Source: Amycolatopsis sp. DSM 110486 (lineage in GTDB: Bacteria; Actinomycetota; Actinomycetes; Mycobacteriales; Pseudonocardiaceae). Taken from it: 64,000 nucleotides of DNA. The translations under genes and the position numbers were made by a program. The notes under the pieces are model-generated. The model was given only the letters and a program-made list of their open reading frames with translations. It did no database searches and was not told the DNA's origin. How positions within the stretch are numbered: position 1 is the stretch's first letter; the number at the start of each line of letters is the position of its first letter. Shown piece after piece: positions 25,491 to 33,275 of this stretch. The stretch lies in contig NZ_CP080519.1 in NCBI RefSeq assembly GCF_019468465.1, positions 1,379,001 to 1,443,000 on the forward strand. The letters are read 5' to 3'.

Positions 25491-26135
25491 ATGTCCGTGC
25501 TCTTCGCGCACCTCGGTGAGCTGCTGACCGGTCTGCTGACGACCCTCGAGCTGGCCGCGATCGCGTTTCCGCTGGCGCTGGTGATCGGCACCCTGCTGGG
25601 TGTCTGCCGCGTCAGCCCGATCGGGCCGCTGCGGGCGGCCGCCGGGTTCTACGTGCACTGCCTGCGCAACTCGCCGATGCTGCTGGTGATGGTCATGGTG
25701 GTCTTCGGCCTGCCCTACCTCGGCGCGACCGTCCCGCTGTTCGGGTCGGTCGTGCTGGGGCTGGGGTTGTACTTCGGCGCCTACATCTGCGAAACGGTGC
25801 GCTCCGGCATTGCCGGAGTGCCGCTCGGCCAGATCGAGGCGGCGCGTGCCATCGGCCTCACGTTTTCCGGCGTCCTGCGGCAGGTCGTGCTGCCGCAGGC
25901 GTTCCGGTCGATGGTGCAGCCACTGGGAAACATCCTGATCAACGTGTGCCTCGGTTCGGCACTCGGCGCGGCGGTCGGCGTGCAGGAGCTCACCGGTTCG
26001 GCGCGTCAGTTCAACCTCGACTTCGCCCAGCCGATCCCGACCTTCATCGCCGCGGTCATCGGCTACCTCCTGATCACCCTGACGATCGGCCAGCTGACCG
26101 GCGTCGTCGAACGGAAGGTTCGCATCCGACGATGA
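25491..26135 (+). CDS. Amino-acid ABC transporter permease 1 (HisM/GlnP type)
   Basis: This 214-residue permease has about five membrane helices. The conserved segment Leu-Arg-Asn-Ser-Pro-Met-Leu sits near the second helix, and the cytoplasmic EAA-type loop reads Gly-Gln-Ile-Glu-Ala-Ala-Arg-Ala-Ile-Gly-Leu, which contacts the ATPase. It follows the binding protein after 25 bp and overlaps permease 2 by ATGA, so the two form a heterodimeric channel. Confidence 0.92.
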   Translation: MSVLFAHLGELLTGLLTTLELAAIAFPLALVIGTLLGVCRVSPIGPLRAAAGFYVHCLRNSPMLLVMVMVVFGLPYLGATVPLFGSVVLGLGLYFGAYICETVRSGIAGVPLGQIEAARAIGLTFSGVLRQVVLPQAFRSMVQPLGNILINVCLGSALGAAVGVQELTGSARQFNLDFAQPIPTFIAAVIGYLLITLTIGQLTGVVERKVRIRR

Positions 26136-27007
26136 AGTCGCGCTCCCCCGCCCTTTTCGACGAACTCGGGCCCCGAGGCCAGAAGCGGCTGAAGATCGCC
26201 ACCGTCGTGGCCGTCATCGCGCTGATCGGTGCCGTCGGCGGCGCCATCGCCCAGCTCGCCCACGTGCAGCAGCTCACCGCGCGCCTGTGGGAGCCGCTCA
26301 TCGAGTGGTCGAACATCCGCTACCTGCTGCAGGGCCTGCTGACCACGTTGGAGGTCGGCCTCACCGGCGCCGCGATCTCCCTGGTGTTCGGCACGCTGAT
26401 GGGCCTCGGCCGGCTGTCCACGCACAAGTGGGTCTCGATCCCGTGCGCCGGGCTGATCGAGCTCTTCCGTGCGATCCCGCTGATCCTGCTCGTGTACTTC
26501 TTCCTCATCGGCCTGCCCATGTTCGGCTGGAACCTCCCGCCGTTCTGGGTGCTGACCATCCCGATCGTGCTGCACGCCGGGGCGGTCTTCGCCGAGATCG
26601 TCCGCGCCGGCGTCAACTCGCTGGACCGCGGTCAGTTCGACGCCGCCGCGGCGATCGGCCTGCGCCGCGGGCAGACGATGGTTCTCGTCGTACTGCCCCA
26701 GGTGTTCCGGGCGCTGCGGCCGGCGCTCGTCACACAGGTGATCCGCACGCTGAAGGAATCCAGCCTCGGCTACGTCGTCGGCTACCCGGAGCTGCTGCGC
26801 GACGGGCAGGTGATCGGCGAGTTCAACGCCAACTTCGTGCAGACGTACGCGTTCACCGCGGTCATCTACATCGTCATCAACTTCGGGCTCTCCCGCGTCG
26901 CCGAGCTGCTCGACCGGCCCAAGAAGGTCCGGCGCCGCCCGGACCGGCCGGCGCCAGAGCCCGACCCCGAACCGGCGGCCTCGCAGCCGGCCGGAACCCT
27001 CGTCTGA
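26132..27007 (+). CDS. Amino-acid ABC transporter permease 2
   Basis: This 291-residue permease has a first helix at ~22-44, the Phe-Arg-Ala-Ile-Pro-Leu-Ile-Leu segment and the EAA loop Gly-Gln-Phe-Asp-Ala-Ala-Ala-Ala-Ile-Gly-Leu. The last ~30 residues are a Pro/Glu/Arg-rich cytoplasmic tail not usual in GlnP/HisQ proteins. ATG 26132 overlaps the stop of permease 1. The next gene, an aminotransferase, begins 20 bp downstream and is likely in the same transcript. Confidence 0.92.
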   Translation: MKSRSPALFDELGPRGQKRLKIATVVAVIALIGAVGGAIAQLAHVQQLTARLWEPLIEWSNIRYLLQGLLTTLEVGLTGAAISLVFGTLMGLGRLSTHKWVSIPCAGLIELFRAIPLILLVYFFLIGLPMFGWNLPPFWVLTIPIVLHAGAVFAEIVRAGVNSLDRGQFDAAAAIGLRRGQTMVLVVLPQVFRALRPALVTQVIRTLKESSLGYVVGYPELLRDGQVIGEFNANFVQTYAFTAVIYIVINFGLSRVAELLDRPKKVRRRPDRPAPEPDPEPAASQPAGTLV

Positions 27008-27027
27008 TTTTTTCGAAGCGGAGAGAA

Positions 27028-28221
27028 ATGTCCATCACCGGCGAAGAGATCGAACGCGCCGAAGCCGCACTGGCCCACAATTACCACCCGCTGCCCGTGG
27101 TGCTCACGGAAGGCAAGGGCGCGTGGGTGACCGACGTCGAAGGCCGGCGCTACCTCGACCTGCTCGCGGGCTACAGCGCCCTCAACTTCGGCCACGGTGA
27201 CGACGAGCTGCTGGCCGTCGCCCACGCCCAGCTCGACCGGCTGACCCTGACCAGCCGCGCGTTCCACCACAACCAGCTGGGCACCTTTGCCTCCGAGCTC
27301 GCCGAGCTGTGCGGCATGGAGATGGTGCTGCCGATGAACACCGGCGCCGAGGCCGTGGAGACGGCCATCAAGACGGCGCGCAAGTGGGGCTATCGCGTGA
27401 AGGGCGTGCCCGCCGGGCGCGCGAAGATCGTGGTGGCGGGCGGCAACTTCCACGGCCGCACGGTGACCATCGTCGGGTTCTCCGACGACCCCGAGGCCAC
27501 CGCCGACCACGGGCCGTTCACGCCGGGGTTCGTGACCGTGCCGTTCGGCGACGCGGAGGCGTTGCGGGCCGCGGTGGACGAGGACACGGTGGCGGTGCTC
27601 ATCGAGCCGATCCAGGGTGAGGGCGGTGTGGTGCTGCCGCCTTCGGGGTATCTGCGTGAGGTTCGCGCCATTTGCTCTGCCGCTCAGGTGCTGTTCGTCG
27701 CCGACGAGATCCAGTCGGGCCTCGGGCGGACCGGGCGGACGTTCGCGTGTGACCACGAGGACGTCGTGCCCGACATGTACGTGCTGGGCAAGGCGCTGGG
27801 CGGCGGCATCATGCCGGTGTCGGCCGTGGTGTCCAGCCGTGACGTGCTGGGCGTGTTCCGGCCGGGCGAGCACGGCAGCACGTTCGGCGGCAACCCGCTC
27901 GCGTGCGCTGTCGGGACGGCGGTGGTGCGGAAGCTCAAGACCGGTGAGCCGCAGCGCCGGGCCGACGAGCTGGGCCGGGTCTTCGCTTCCGCCTTGGCCG
28001 AGTTGCCTTCGTCGGCTGTCGACGCGGTGCGGGTGCGTGGCCTGTGGGCCGGCATCGACGTGCGCGACCGCACGGGCCGTGACGTCTGCGAAGGCCTGCT
28101 TCGCCGTGGCGTGCTGGCGAAGGACGCGCACGGCAGCACGATCCGGCTGGCGCCGCCGCTCGTGGTGTCCGAAGAGGACCTGCGCTGGGGCGTTTCGCAG
28201 CTGGCAGCTGAACTTTCCTGA
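27028..28221 (+). CDS. Class III aminotransferase, ornithine aminotransferase-like
   Basis: This 397-residue PLP enzyme resembles RocD-type ornithine delta-aminotransferases. It has Leu-Ala-Gly-Tyr-Ser-Ala-Leu-Asn-Phe-Gly-His near the active site, Asn-Thr-Gly-Ala-Glu-Ala-Val-Glu-Thr-Ala-Ile-Lys, Gly-Asn-Phe-His-Gly-Arg, the PLP-binding Asp in Ala-Asp-Glu-Ile-Gln-Ser-Gly-Leu-Gly-Arg-Thr-Gly, and Schiff-base Lys ~255 in Leu-Gly-Lys-Ala-Leu-Gly-Gly-Gly. It should transfer the terminal amino group of ornithine or a related omega-amine to 2-oxoglutarate, giving a semialdehyde. The neighbouring importer and the ALDH at 17826 fit steps before and after. GGAGAG lies 4 nt before ATG 27028. Confidence 0.9.
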   Translation: MSITGEEIERAEAALAHNYHPLPVVLTEGKGAWVTDVEGRRYLDLLAGYSALNFGHGDDELLAVAHAQLDRLTLTSRAFHHNQLGTFASELAELCGMEMVLPMNTGAEAVETAIKTARKWGYRVKGVPAGRAKIVVAGGNFHGRTVTIVGFSDDPEATADHGPFTPGFVTVPFGDAEALRAAVDEDTVAVLIEPIQGEGGVVLPPSGYLREVRAICSAAQVLFVADEIQSGLGRTGRTFACDHEDVVPDMYVLGKALGGGIMPVSAVVSSRDVLGVFRPGEHGSTFGGNPLACAVGTAVVRKLKTGEPQRRADELGRVFASALAELPSSAVDAVRVRGLWAGIDVRDRTGRDVCEGLLRRGVLAKDAHGSTIRLAPPLVVSEEDLRWGVSQLAAELS

Positions 28222-28288
28222 CCCATCCCCCTGTGCCCGTCGCACCCTCTTCCGGGTGCGGCGGGCACAGTCATGTCCGCTTCGCATT

Positions 28289-28311
28289 TACATACAGACT
28301 GTACGTATGTA
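28289..28311. promoter_or_regulatory. Inverted repeat, predicted TetR operator
   Basis: TACATAC (28289-28295) and GTATGTA (28305-28311) are perfect inverted arms around a 9-bp centre. They lie 11 bp before the ATG of the alpha/beta hydrolase gene at 28322, which is followed by a TetR gene. Binding here would control both genes of the pair. Confidence 0.6.
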
Positions 28312-28321
28312 TCTTGGTCGC

Positions 28322-29182
28322 ATGACTTCCTCACTCGGACAGGACCACCGCATCCGCCTGCCGCAGGGCGAGGTGCGCTACTACGAACGCGGTGCCGGTC
28401 AACCGGTCGTCTTCGTGCACGGGGTGCTCACCAACGCGCTACTGTGGCGCAAGGTCGTGCCCGCCGTCGCGGAGGCCGGATTCCGTTGCCTGGCCCCGGA
28501 TTTGCCGATGGGCGCCCACGAGATCCCGATGCGCGCCGACGCCGACCTGAGCGCCCCGGGCATGGCGACCCTGCTCGGCGATTTCCTCGAGACCCTCGAC
28601 CTGCACGACGTCACGCTCGTCGCCAACGACACCGGCGGCGCGGTGACGCAGATCCTGCTTTCTCGCTACCCGTCGCGCGTCGCGCGGGTGGTGCTGACGC
28701 CGTCGGACAGCTTCGAGTACTTCTTCCCGCCGATCTTCAAACCGTTGCCGGTGGTGGCGAAGGTGCCGGGTTCGATGGCGGTGCTGGGGCAGCTGTTGCG
28801 GATTCGGGCGTTGTGGCCGTTGCCGCTGTTGTTCGGGTGGGTAACGAAGAAGCCGCTGCCTTCTTCCGTGGCCGAGTCTTACCTTCTTCGCCTGCGCGGG
28901 TCTTCCGGCGTGCGACGCGACCTGCGCAAGCTGCTGCGCTCGGTGCACCCCCGGCACACCTTGGCGGCCGCGGAGAAACTGCGGTCGTTTTCGCCGCCCG
29001 TTCTCCTGGCCTGGGCTTCGGAAGACAAGCTGTTCCCCGTGCGCTTCGCGTACCGGCTGGCCGAACTGCTGCCGGACGCTCGCGTCGTGGAGATCGCCGA
29101 CTCGTACACCTTCGTCCCGGAGGACCAGCCCGACGTGCTCGCCGGGCACATCGTCGAGTTCGCGAGCGTCATGGCAGATTAG
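28322..29182 (+). CDS. Alpha/beta hydrolase with Asp at the nucleophile position
   Basis: This 286-residue hydrolase has the oxyanion motif Phe-Val-His-Gly-Val. At the nucleophile elbow it has Ala-Asn-Asp-Thr-Gly-Gly instead of Gly-x-Ser-x-Gly, so an Asp replaces the usual Ser, as in haloalkane dehalogenases and epoxide hydrolases. At the usual catalytic His position near the C-terminus the sequence is Asp-Ser-Tyr-Thr-Phe-Val-Pro-Glu-Asp-Gln-Pro, with no His. The normal hydrolytic mechanism is therefore doubtful. ATG 28322 lies just after the inverted-repeat operator, and the TetR gene starts 5 bp after the stop. Reaction unknown. Confidence 0.75.
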   Translation: MTSSLGQDHRIRLPQGEVRYYERGAGQPVVFVHGVLTNALLWRKVVPAVAEAGFRCLAPDLPMGAHEIPMRADADLSAPGMATLLGDFLETLDLHDVTLVANDTGGAVTQILLSRYPSRVARVVLTPSDSFEYFFPPIFKPLPVVAKVPGSMAVLGQLLRIRALWPLPLLFGWVTKKPLPSSVAESYLLRLRGSSGVRRDLRKLLRSVHPRHTLAAAEKLRSFSPPVLLAWASEDKLFPVRFAYRLAELLPDARVVEIADSYTFVPEDQPDVLAGHIVEFASVMAD

Positions 29183-29187
29183 GCCGG

Positions 29188-29787
29188 GTGAGACGCACTC
29201 AGCAGGAACGTTCCGACAGCACGCGCGCGGCCCTCGTCGGCGCCGCCCGCGAGCTCTTCGGCACGCGCGGCTACCACGACGTGCCGGCCGAAGAGATCAC
29301 CCGCACGGCCGGCGTCACCCGCGGCGCGCTCTACCACCACTTCGGCGACAAGCTGGGCCTGTTCCGCGCCGTGGTGGAAGAGGTGGAACGCGAACTGACG
29401 GCCGAGGTCTCCGCGGTGATGACAGCGTCTGCCGATCCCCTGGTCGGCATGACCACGGCGCTGGGGACGTTCCTGGAGGCCTGCCTCCGGCCGGAGGTCC
29501 AGCGCATCTCCCTGGCAGACGCCCCCGCGGTGCTCGGCTGGGACGTCTGGCGCGAGATCGAGGGCGAGTACGGGCTGGGGTTGCTGGTGTCGGCCCTGAC
29601 TTCGGCACATGCGGCGGGGTTGATCGTGGACATGCCTATTCGCACTCTGGCGCAGCTGATTTTGAGCGCGGTGATGGAGGCGGCGCGGATGATCGCTTCG
29701 GCTTCGGATCAGGCTGCCGTGTTGGCTGAGACGCAGGTGGTTTTCGCGGGTTGGCTGGGTTCCTTGCTGCGGCCCGATCACCGGTAG
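29188..29787 (+). CDS. TetR family transcriptional regulator
   Basis: This 199-residue protein has an N-terminal TetR DNA-binding domain (Ala-Arg-Glu-Leu-Phe-Gly-Thr-Arg-Gly-Tyr; Ile-Thr-Arg-Thr-Ala-Gly-Val-Thr-Arg-Gly-Ala-Leu-Tyr-His-His-Phe) and a helical ligand domain. GTG 29188 starts 5 bp after the alpha/beta hydrolase stop. The inverted repeat at 28289-28311 before that hydrolase is its likely operator, giving autoregulation of a two-gene operon. Its 3' end overlaps the convergent gene at 29778 by 10 bp. Confidence 0.9.
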   Translation: MRRTQQERSDSTRAALVGAARELFGTRGYHDVPAEEITRTAGVTRGALYHHFGDKLGLFRAVVEEVERELTAEVSAVMTASADPLVGMTTALGTFLEACLRPEVQRISLADAPAVLGWDVWREIEGEYGLGLLVSALTSAHAAGLIVDMPIRTLAQLILSAVMEAARMIASASDQAAVLAETQVVFAGWLGSLLRPDHR

Positions 29788-30311
29788 GTAGTTACCGGAA
29801 GAGGATGTCGGCAGTCCTCGCTGAATAGTGCGACGACAATATCCTCCTTCGTCAACTTCATGGGGTCGATATAGCCGGGCCGCCCAAGAGGGACGGTGCA
29901 GAACGTCACGTTCCCCGTGAATTTATCGGGGTCGAGCATTGTCGGTCCAGCGGAGATATACGCAGCCATCCGGACGGCCGGCAAATCGTCGTTTTGTTGA
30001 TGGAGGGCGGCCCAAGCGAACGCCACCCCTCTGCGGAGCAGGGGTGAAACCAGCGATTCGCCGATTTCAGTCAGATCAAGATCGGGAATACCGCGACCGT
30101 TGACCGCCGCCTCGTAGTCGATGACAGCAGAGAAGCGGTCCCGGTCGCCGAAATAACTTCGATACCACGCCTCGAGCAGGTGGGCATCATCCACTGTGAT
30201 CCAGCCGCGTTCTATCACTCCACGAAGTTCCACGACTACGTCATTTTGCCTGAGGGCGTCAAGAACGTCCGACCCGGCAATTCGAGCGGCTTCCGAACTC
30301 ATCCACGCCAT
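29778..30311 (-). CDS. Hypothetical protein
   Basis: This 177-residue protein belongs to no family I recognise. It is soluble and acidic, without signal peptide, helices for the membrane, or known motifs. It contains Trp-Tyr-Arg-Ser-Tyr-Phe-Gly-Asp-Arg-Asp-Arg-Phe and a hydrophobic centre, Val-Ser-Pro-Leu-Leu-Arg-Arg-Gly-Val-Ala-Phe-Ala-Trp-Ala-Ala-Leu. Codon third positions are clearly less G/C-rich than in the flanking genes, suggesting recent acquisition. It overlaps the convergent TetR gene by 10 bp and lies 81 bp downstream of nothing on its own strand except the CGNR gene, so it may be transcribed after it. Confidence 0.6.
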   Translation of the reverse strand: MAWMSSEAARIAGSDVLDALRQNDVVVELRGVIERGWITVDDAHLLEAWYRSYFGDRDRFSAVIDYEAAVNGRGIPDLDLTEIGESLVSPLLRRGVAFAWAALHQQNDDLPAVRMAAYISAGPTMLDPDKFTGNVTFCTVPLGRPGYIDPMKLTKEDIVVALFSEDCRHPLPVTTYR

Positions 30312-30392
30312 GAAAAATTCCCATCCTTCGACATACGTCTCTCAATTCACCCACCTGGCAACCGTTCGGGGAACGGTCTACCGAAGTAACAG

Positions 30393-30968
30393 TCATTCCA
30401 CTGATCTGGGGTTTTTGCGCCGATTGGCATTGAAGCGCGCCTTCTTCTCACGATTCCCGCACGTGTTCATGTCGCACCATTTGCGGGTGCGGCTTTGGCT
30501 GGTGTCGAAGAAGGCGGCTTGGCAGGTCGGCGATGCGCACAAGGCCAACTTTCCGTCTCGTTCGCCGGCGATGATGCTGATCGCGTCGGCGGCGATCACG
30601 CTGAGGGCATCTTCCACGCAGGAAGCCGAGCTGAGCTGCCATCGCCGCTTGCCCTCAGGCGTCAGGATCGCCGCGGCCCGGCCCTGAGCGCTGCGGTCGT
30701 TGATGACTTGGACAGCCGAGGCAGGGAGAGCGTCCTGGATCGCGGCCGCTGTCGCGGCGGCGTGAATCGACTCCCTCAGTTCCCGAGCGAGGTCGAGCTG
30801 GGCGGTGGTGCAGGAGTCCACGGCGAGGCCGTTCATCGCCAGCCAGTCGACGAGTCGGTGCGGCGCGGAAATGCGCTCCACAGCGTCGCCACGACGCTCC
30901 GTCAGAGTCGCCGTGAAGCTGGTCGCCAGCACGGTACCGAGGCGAAAGTCGGGGAACGCAGCACGCAT
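30393..30968 (-). CDS. CGNR zinc-finger regulator (ABATE domain)
   Basis: This 191-residue protein has an N-terminal stress-responsive ABATE-like domain. A C-terminal CGNR zinc finger follows at residues ~143-180: Cys-Ala-Ser-Pro-Thr-Cys, a Phe-Phe-Asp spacer, Arg-Thr-Arg-Lys-Trp-Cys and Thr-Cys-Gly-Asn-Arg, giving four cysteines and the name-giving motif. Such proteins are predicted DNA binders. It diverges from an epoxide hydrolase, and the 82-bp gap contains two matched 17-bp palindromes. It is the likely repressor of that gene. Confidence 0.88.
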   Translation of the reverse strand: MRAAFPDFRLGTVLATSFTATLTERRGDAVERISAPHRLVDWLAMNGLAVDSCTTAQLDLARELRESIHAAATAAAIQDALPASAVQVINDRSAQGRAAAILTPEGKRRWQLSSASCVEDALSVIAADAISIIAGERDGKLALCASPTCQAAFFDTSQSRTRKWCDMNTCGNREKKARFNANRRKNPRSVE

Positions 30969-30970
30969 GG

Positions 30971-31029
30971 AACCACCTTAGCTGGTTGCACGTCGGCCTG
31001 ACGACATGCTAGAACCATCTAAGCCGGTT
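30971..31029. promoter_or_regulatory. Pair of 17-bp palindromes between CGNR regulator and epoxide hydrolase
   Basis: AACCACCTTAGCTGGTT (30971-30987) and AACCATCTAAGCCGGTT (31013-31029) match at 14 of 17 positions and each is nearly self-complementary (AACC...GGTT arms around TNAGC). Their starts are 42 bp apart, four helical turns, so two dimers would lie on the same face of the DNA. They flank both starts. Confidence 0.6.
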
Positions 31030-31050
31030 CCGCGATGGCCAGGAGGTCTC

Positions 31051-32223
31051 ATGCCCCGTCCAACCAGCGACGTGCAAGCATTTGAAGCCCACGCACCTGA
31101 CGCCGACCTCGACGATCTGCGCGCGCGGCTGGCCGCGGCGCGGCTGCCGGAGGCCGAGACGGTCTATCGCCCCGCGCCCGATCCTCGCCGATGGGAACAG
31201 GGTGTTCCGCTGGCCGACCTCGTCGATGTCGTGAACTACTGGCGCACCGGGTACAACTGGCGGTCGTTCGAAGAGCGCCTCAACCGGATCGGCCAGTTCC
31301 GCACGACCATTGATGATCTGGGAATCCACTTCCTGCACCGCCGATCCGCGCGCGCAGATGCCACTCCTCTGATCTTGACGCACGGCTGGCCGGACAGCAT
31401 TACTCGGTTCATCGATGTAGTGGACGAGCTGGCAGATCCGAAAGATGCAGACGCGCCGGCGTTCCACGTCGTGGTTCCGTCGCTACCAGGCTTTGGTTAC
31501 AGCGACAAGCCGGCCACGACAGGGTGGGGAACAGAAAAGATCGCGGCCGCATGGGTGGAACTGATGGCAAGGCTCGGCTACAGCCAGTTCGCAGCCCACG
31601 GCGGCGACTGGGGAGGCAATATCACCACGGTTCTCGCCGGCAGGTTCCCGGCGCACGTTCTCGGCATCCACACGACGTTCGCGGAGGGACCGCCCGGGTT
31701 GACAACGGACGGGCTGACGGCGGTCGAGCGCAAGTGGGCCGACGAAACCCGCGATTTCTGGCGCCACAACGCGGCCTACGCGAAGCAGCAGGCGACCCGA
31801 CCGCAAACCATCGGCTACTCGCTCGTCGACTCACCGGTCGGGCTTCTTGCCTGGATCCTCGACAAGTTCGCCGAGTGGTCGGACACCGAAGACAGCCCGT
31901 TCGAGACGATTTCCCGAGACAGCGTTCTTGACGACGTCACCCTGTACTGGCTGACACACACCGGCGCATCGTCGGCCCGCATTTACTACGAAAGCCACAA
32001 CTCGCTCGATCCCGAACTCCGGGTCGACGTCCCGGCGGCAATCACTATGTATCCCCGCGACCCCGAGAAGTGTCCGCGCCCCTGGGCACAGGAGCGGTAC
32101 CGACAGATCGTCCGATGGAGCTCACCCGAAAGCGGAGGACATTTCCCGTCGCTGGAGGTTCCGGGGTATTTCGTCAAAGATCTCCAAGAGGGCCTCGCGG
32201 CAGTGCTGGCCGCGAATCGGTGA
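31051..32223 (+). CDS. Epoxide hydrolase (EPHX1/juvenile-hormone type)
   Basis: This 390-residue protein has an N-terminal EHN domain (residues ~5-110, with Trp-Arg-Thr-Gly-Tyr-Asn-Trp-Arg) and an alpha/beta hydrolase core. The oxyanion site is His-Gly-Trp-Pro, the nucleophile elbow is Gly-Gly-Asp-Trp-Gly with Asp as nucleophile, and the C-terminal Gly-Gly-His-Phe-Pro-Ser-Leu-Glu contains the catalytic His. It opens epoxides to diols through an ester intermediate. AGGAGG at 31041-31046 fixes ATG 31051; upstream in-frame ATG 31006 has no ribosome site. It diverges from the CGNR regulator. Confidence 0.92.
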   Translation: MPRPTSDVQAFEAHAPDADLDDLRARLAAARLPEAETVYRPAPDPRRWEQGVPLADLVDVVNYWRTGYNWRSFEERLNRIGQFRTTIDDLGIHFLHRRSARADATPLILTHGWPDSITRFIDVVDELADPKDADAPAFHVVVPSLPGFGYSDKPATTGWGTEKIAAAWVELMARLGYSQFAAHGGDWGGNITTVLAGRFPAHVLGIHTTFAEGPPGLTTDGLTAVERKWADETRDFWRHNAAYAKQQATRPQTIGYSLVDSPVGLLAWILDKFAEWSDTEDSPFETISRDSVLDDVTLYWLTHTGASSARIYYESHNSLDPELRVDVPAAITMYPRDPEKCPRPWAQERYRQIVRWSSPESGGHFPSLEVPGYFVKDLQEGLAAVLAANR

Positions 32224-32288
32224 TCGAGCCACTCGGCAAGTGGTTCCGAAAATCGACGACGCACCGCTACGCGGGGCAAGTTCGCAAA

Positions 32289-32684
32289 TCAACTTCCCAA
32301 TCGATCTTCTACTGTCGCGCGAATTTCATGCCAGGGGTCATATCGAAGAGATTCCAACGTCTCCCTGGAAGTGTTCTTATGCAGCGCAACCCTCATTCTA
32401 ATCGACTCTTCTGCATCTTGAGCCAGGCGCTCGAGAAGACCCGATGTCAGCTTTCTCTTCATAGCCACCATGAAGCGTACGCGAGCATTAGGATCGTCGA
32501 TAAGGACTTCCAGTACTGCGAGCGGAATAGTCTTGTTTAGGGCAACTCCCACTCGCCCTTCTGGATAGCGATCAACGATTTCCATCCACACTTGCTCGGA
32601 TGCCTCCTCCAATGCGGCCCTGCGATACTCTCCTGGATCTAAACTCCTGCACAGTCGAACAAATTCATCAGCAGACTCGATCAC
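32289..32684 (-). CDS. Small helical-repeat protein (LRV/HEAT-like)
   Basis: This 131-residue protein shows three or four repeats of ~24 residues of the kind Ala-Leu-Asn-Lys-Thr-x-Pro-Leu-x-Val-Leu-x-x-Leu-x-x-Asp-Pro-Asn-Ala-x-Val-Arg. This resembles leucine-rich-variant and HEAT folds. Codon usage is markedly poorer in G/C at third positions than in the rest of the window. Proteins of this sort are often immunity or scaffold proteins, but no toxin gene is adjacent. Partner and role are unknown. Confidence 0.6.
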   Translation of the reverse strand: MIESADEFVRLCRSLDPGEYRRAALEEASEQVWMEIVDRYPEGRVGVALNKTIPLAVLEVLIDDPNARVRFMVAMKRKLTSGLLERLAQDAEESIRMRVALHKNTSRETLESLRYDPWHEIRATVEDRLGS

Positions 32685-32796
32685 CCCTTAACGCTCCTCA
32701 AATTGCCATTCGAAATGAACTTCCCCGTAGGATCTTTCACTTGTCGGTCGTATATTTGCCAAACTTGTCAGCATGCGCGGTCCAATCGCGTCAGTC

Positions 32797-33267
32797 CTAC
32801 GTGAAGTACGGCTCACTCCGGTTGCTCAACGCGTGATCCATGCGGAGCCGGATCGACCGGTGGATGTTGAGCCCGGACAGGTCATCAGGGGTGACCCATG
32901 TGACTTCCTTGCTCTCATCGCTCGTCCTGAGCGTTCCACCGATGGCTCGGGCGCGGAAGCAGATCGAGAACTCCTGTCTCACCTCACCGTCGTCGTATGC
33001 CACCACGTGCTTGGGGTTCGAGTACAGCCCTACCAGGGAGATCACCTCGCACTCGATACCTGTCTCCTCGCGGACTTCGCGCACCGCTGTTTGCGACAGG
33101 GTTTCCCCAAGCTCCAGCTGACCACCGGGGATCGAGTAGAGGTCGTTGTCCGTGCGGCGGATCATGAGGATGTGGCCGCGCTCGTCCTGGATGAAGGCGG
33201 AGACGGCGACAGCGATGCTGTTCGCGGCGGGCGCATGGGGGTCGTCGAGGTAATCCGTGCGGGACAT
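32797..33267 (-). CDS. Nudix hydrolase
   Basis: This 156-residue protein has a complete Nudix box: Gly-Gly-Gln-Leu-Glu-Leu-Gly-Glu-Thr-Leu, then Ala-Val-Arg-Glu-Val-Arg-Glu-Glu-Thr-Gly-Ile, which binds Mg2+ and cleaves a nucleoside diphosphate linked to X. It lies 8 bp downstream of the XRE/DUF5919 regulator gene and on the same strand, so the two are co-transcribed. In actinobacteria this regulator type is often coupled to Nudix enzymes. The actual nucleotide substrate is unknown. Confidence 0.9.
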   Translation of the reverse strand: MSRTDYLDDPHAPAANSIAVAVSAFIQDERGHILMIRRTDNDLYSIPGGQLELGETLSQTAVREVREETGIECEVISLVGLYSNPKHVVAYDDGEVRQEFSICFRARAIGGTLRTSDESKEVTWVTPDDLSGLNIHRSIRLRMDHALSNRSEPYFT

Positions 33268-33275
33268 GTGGGCTC

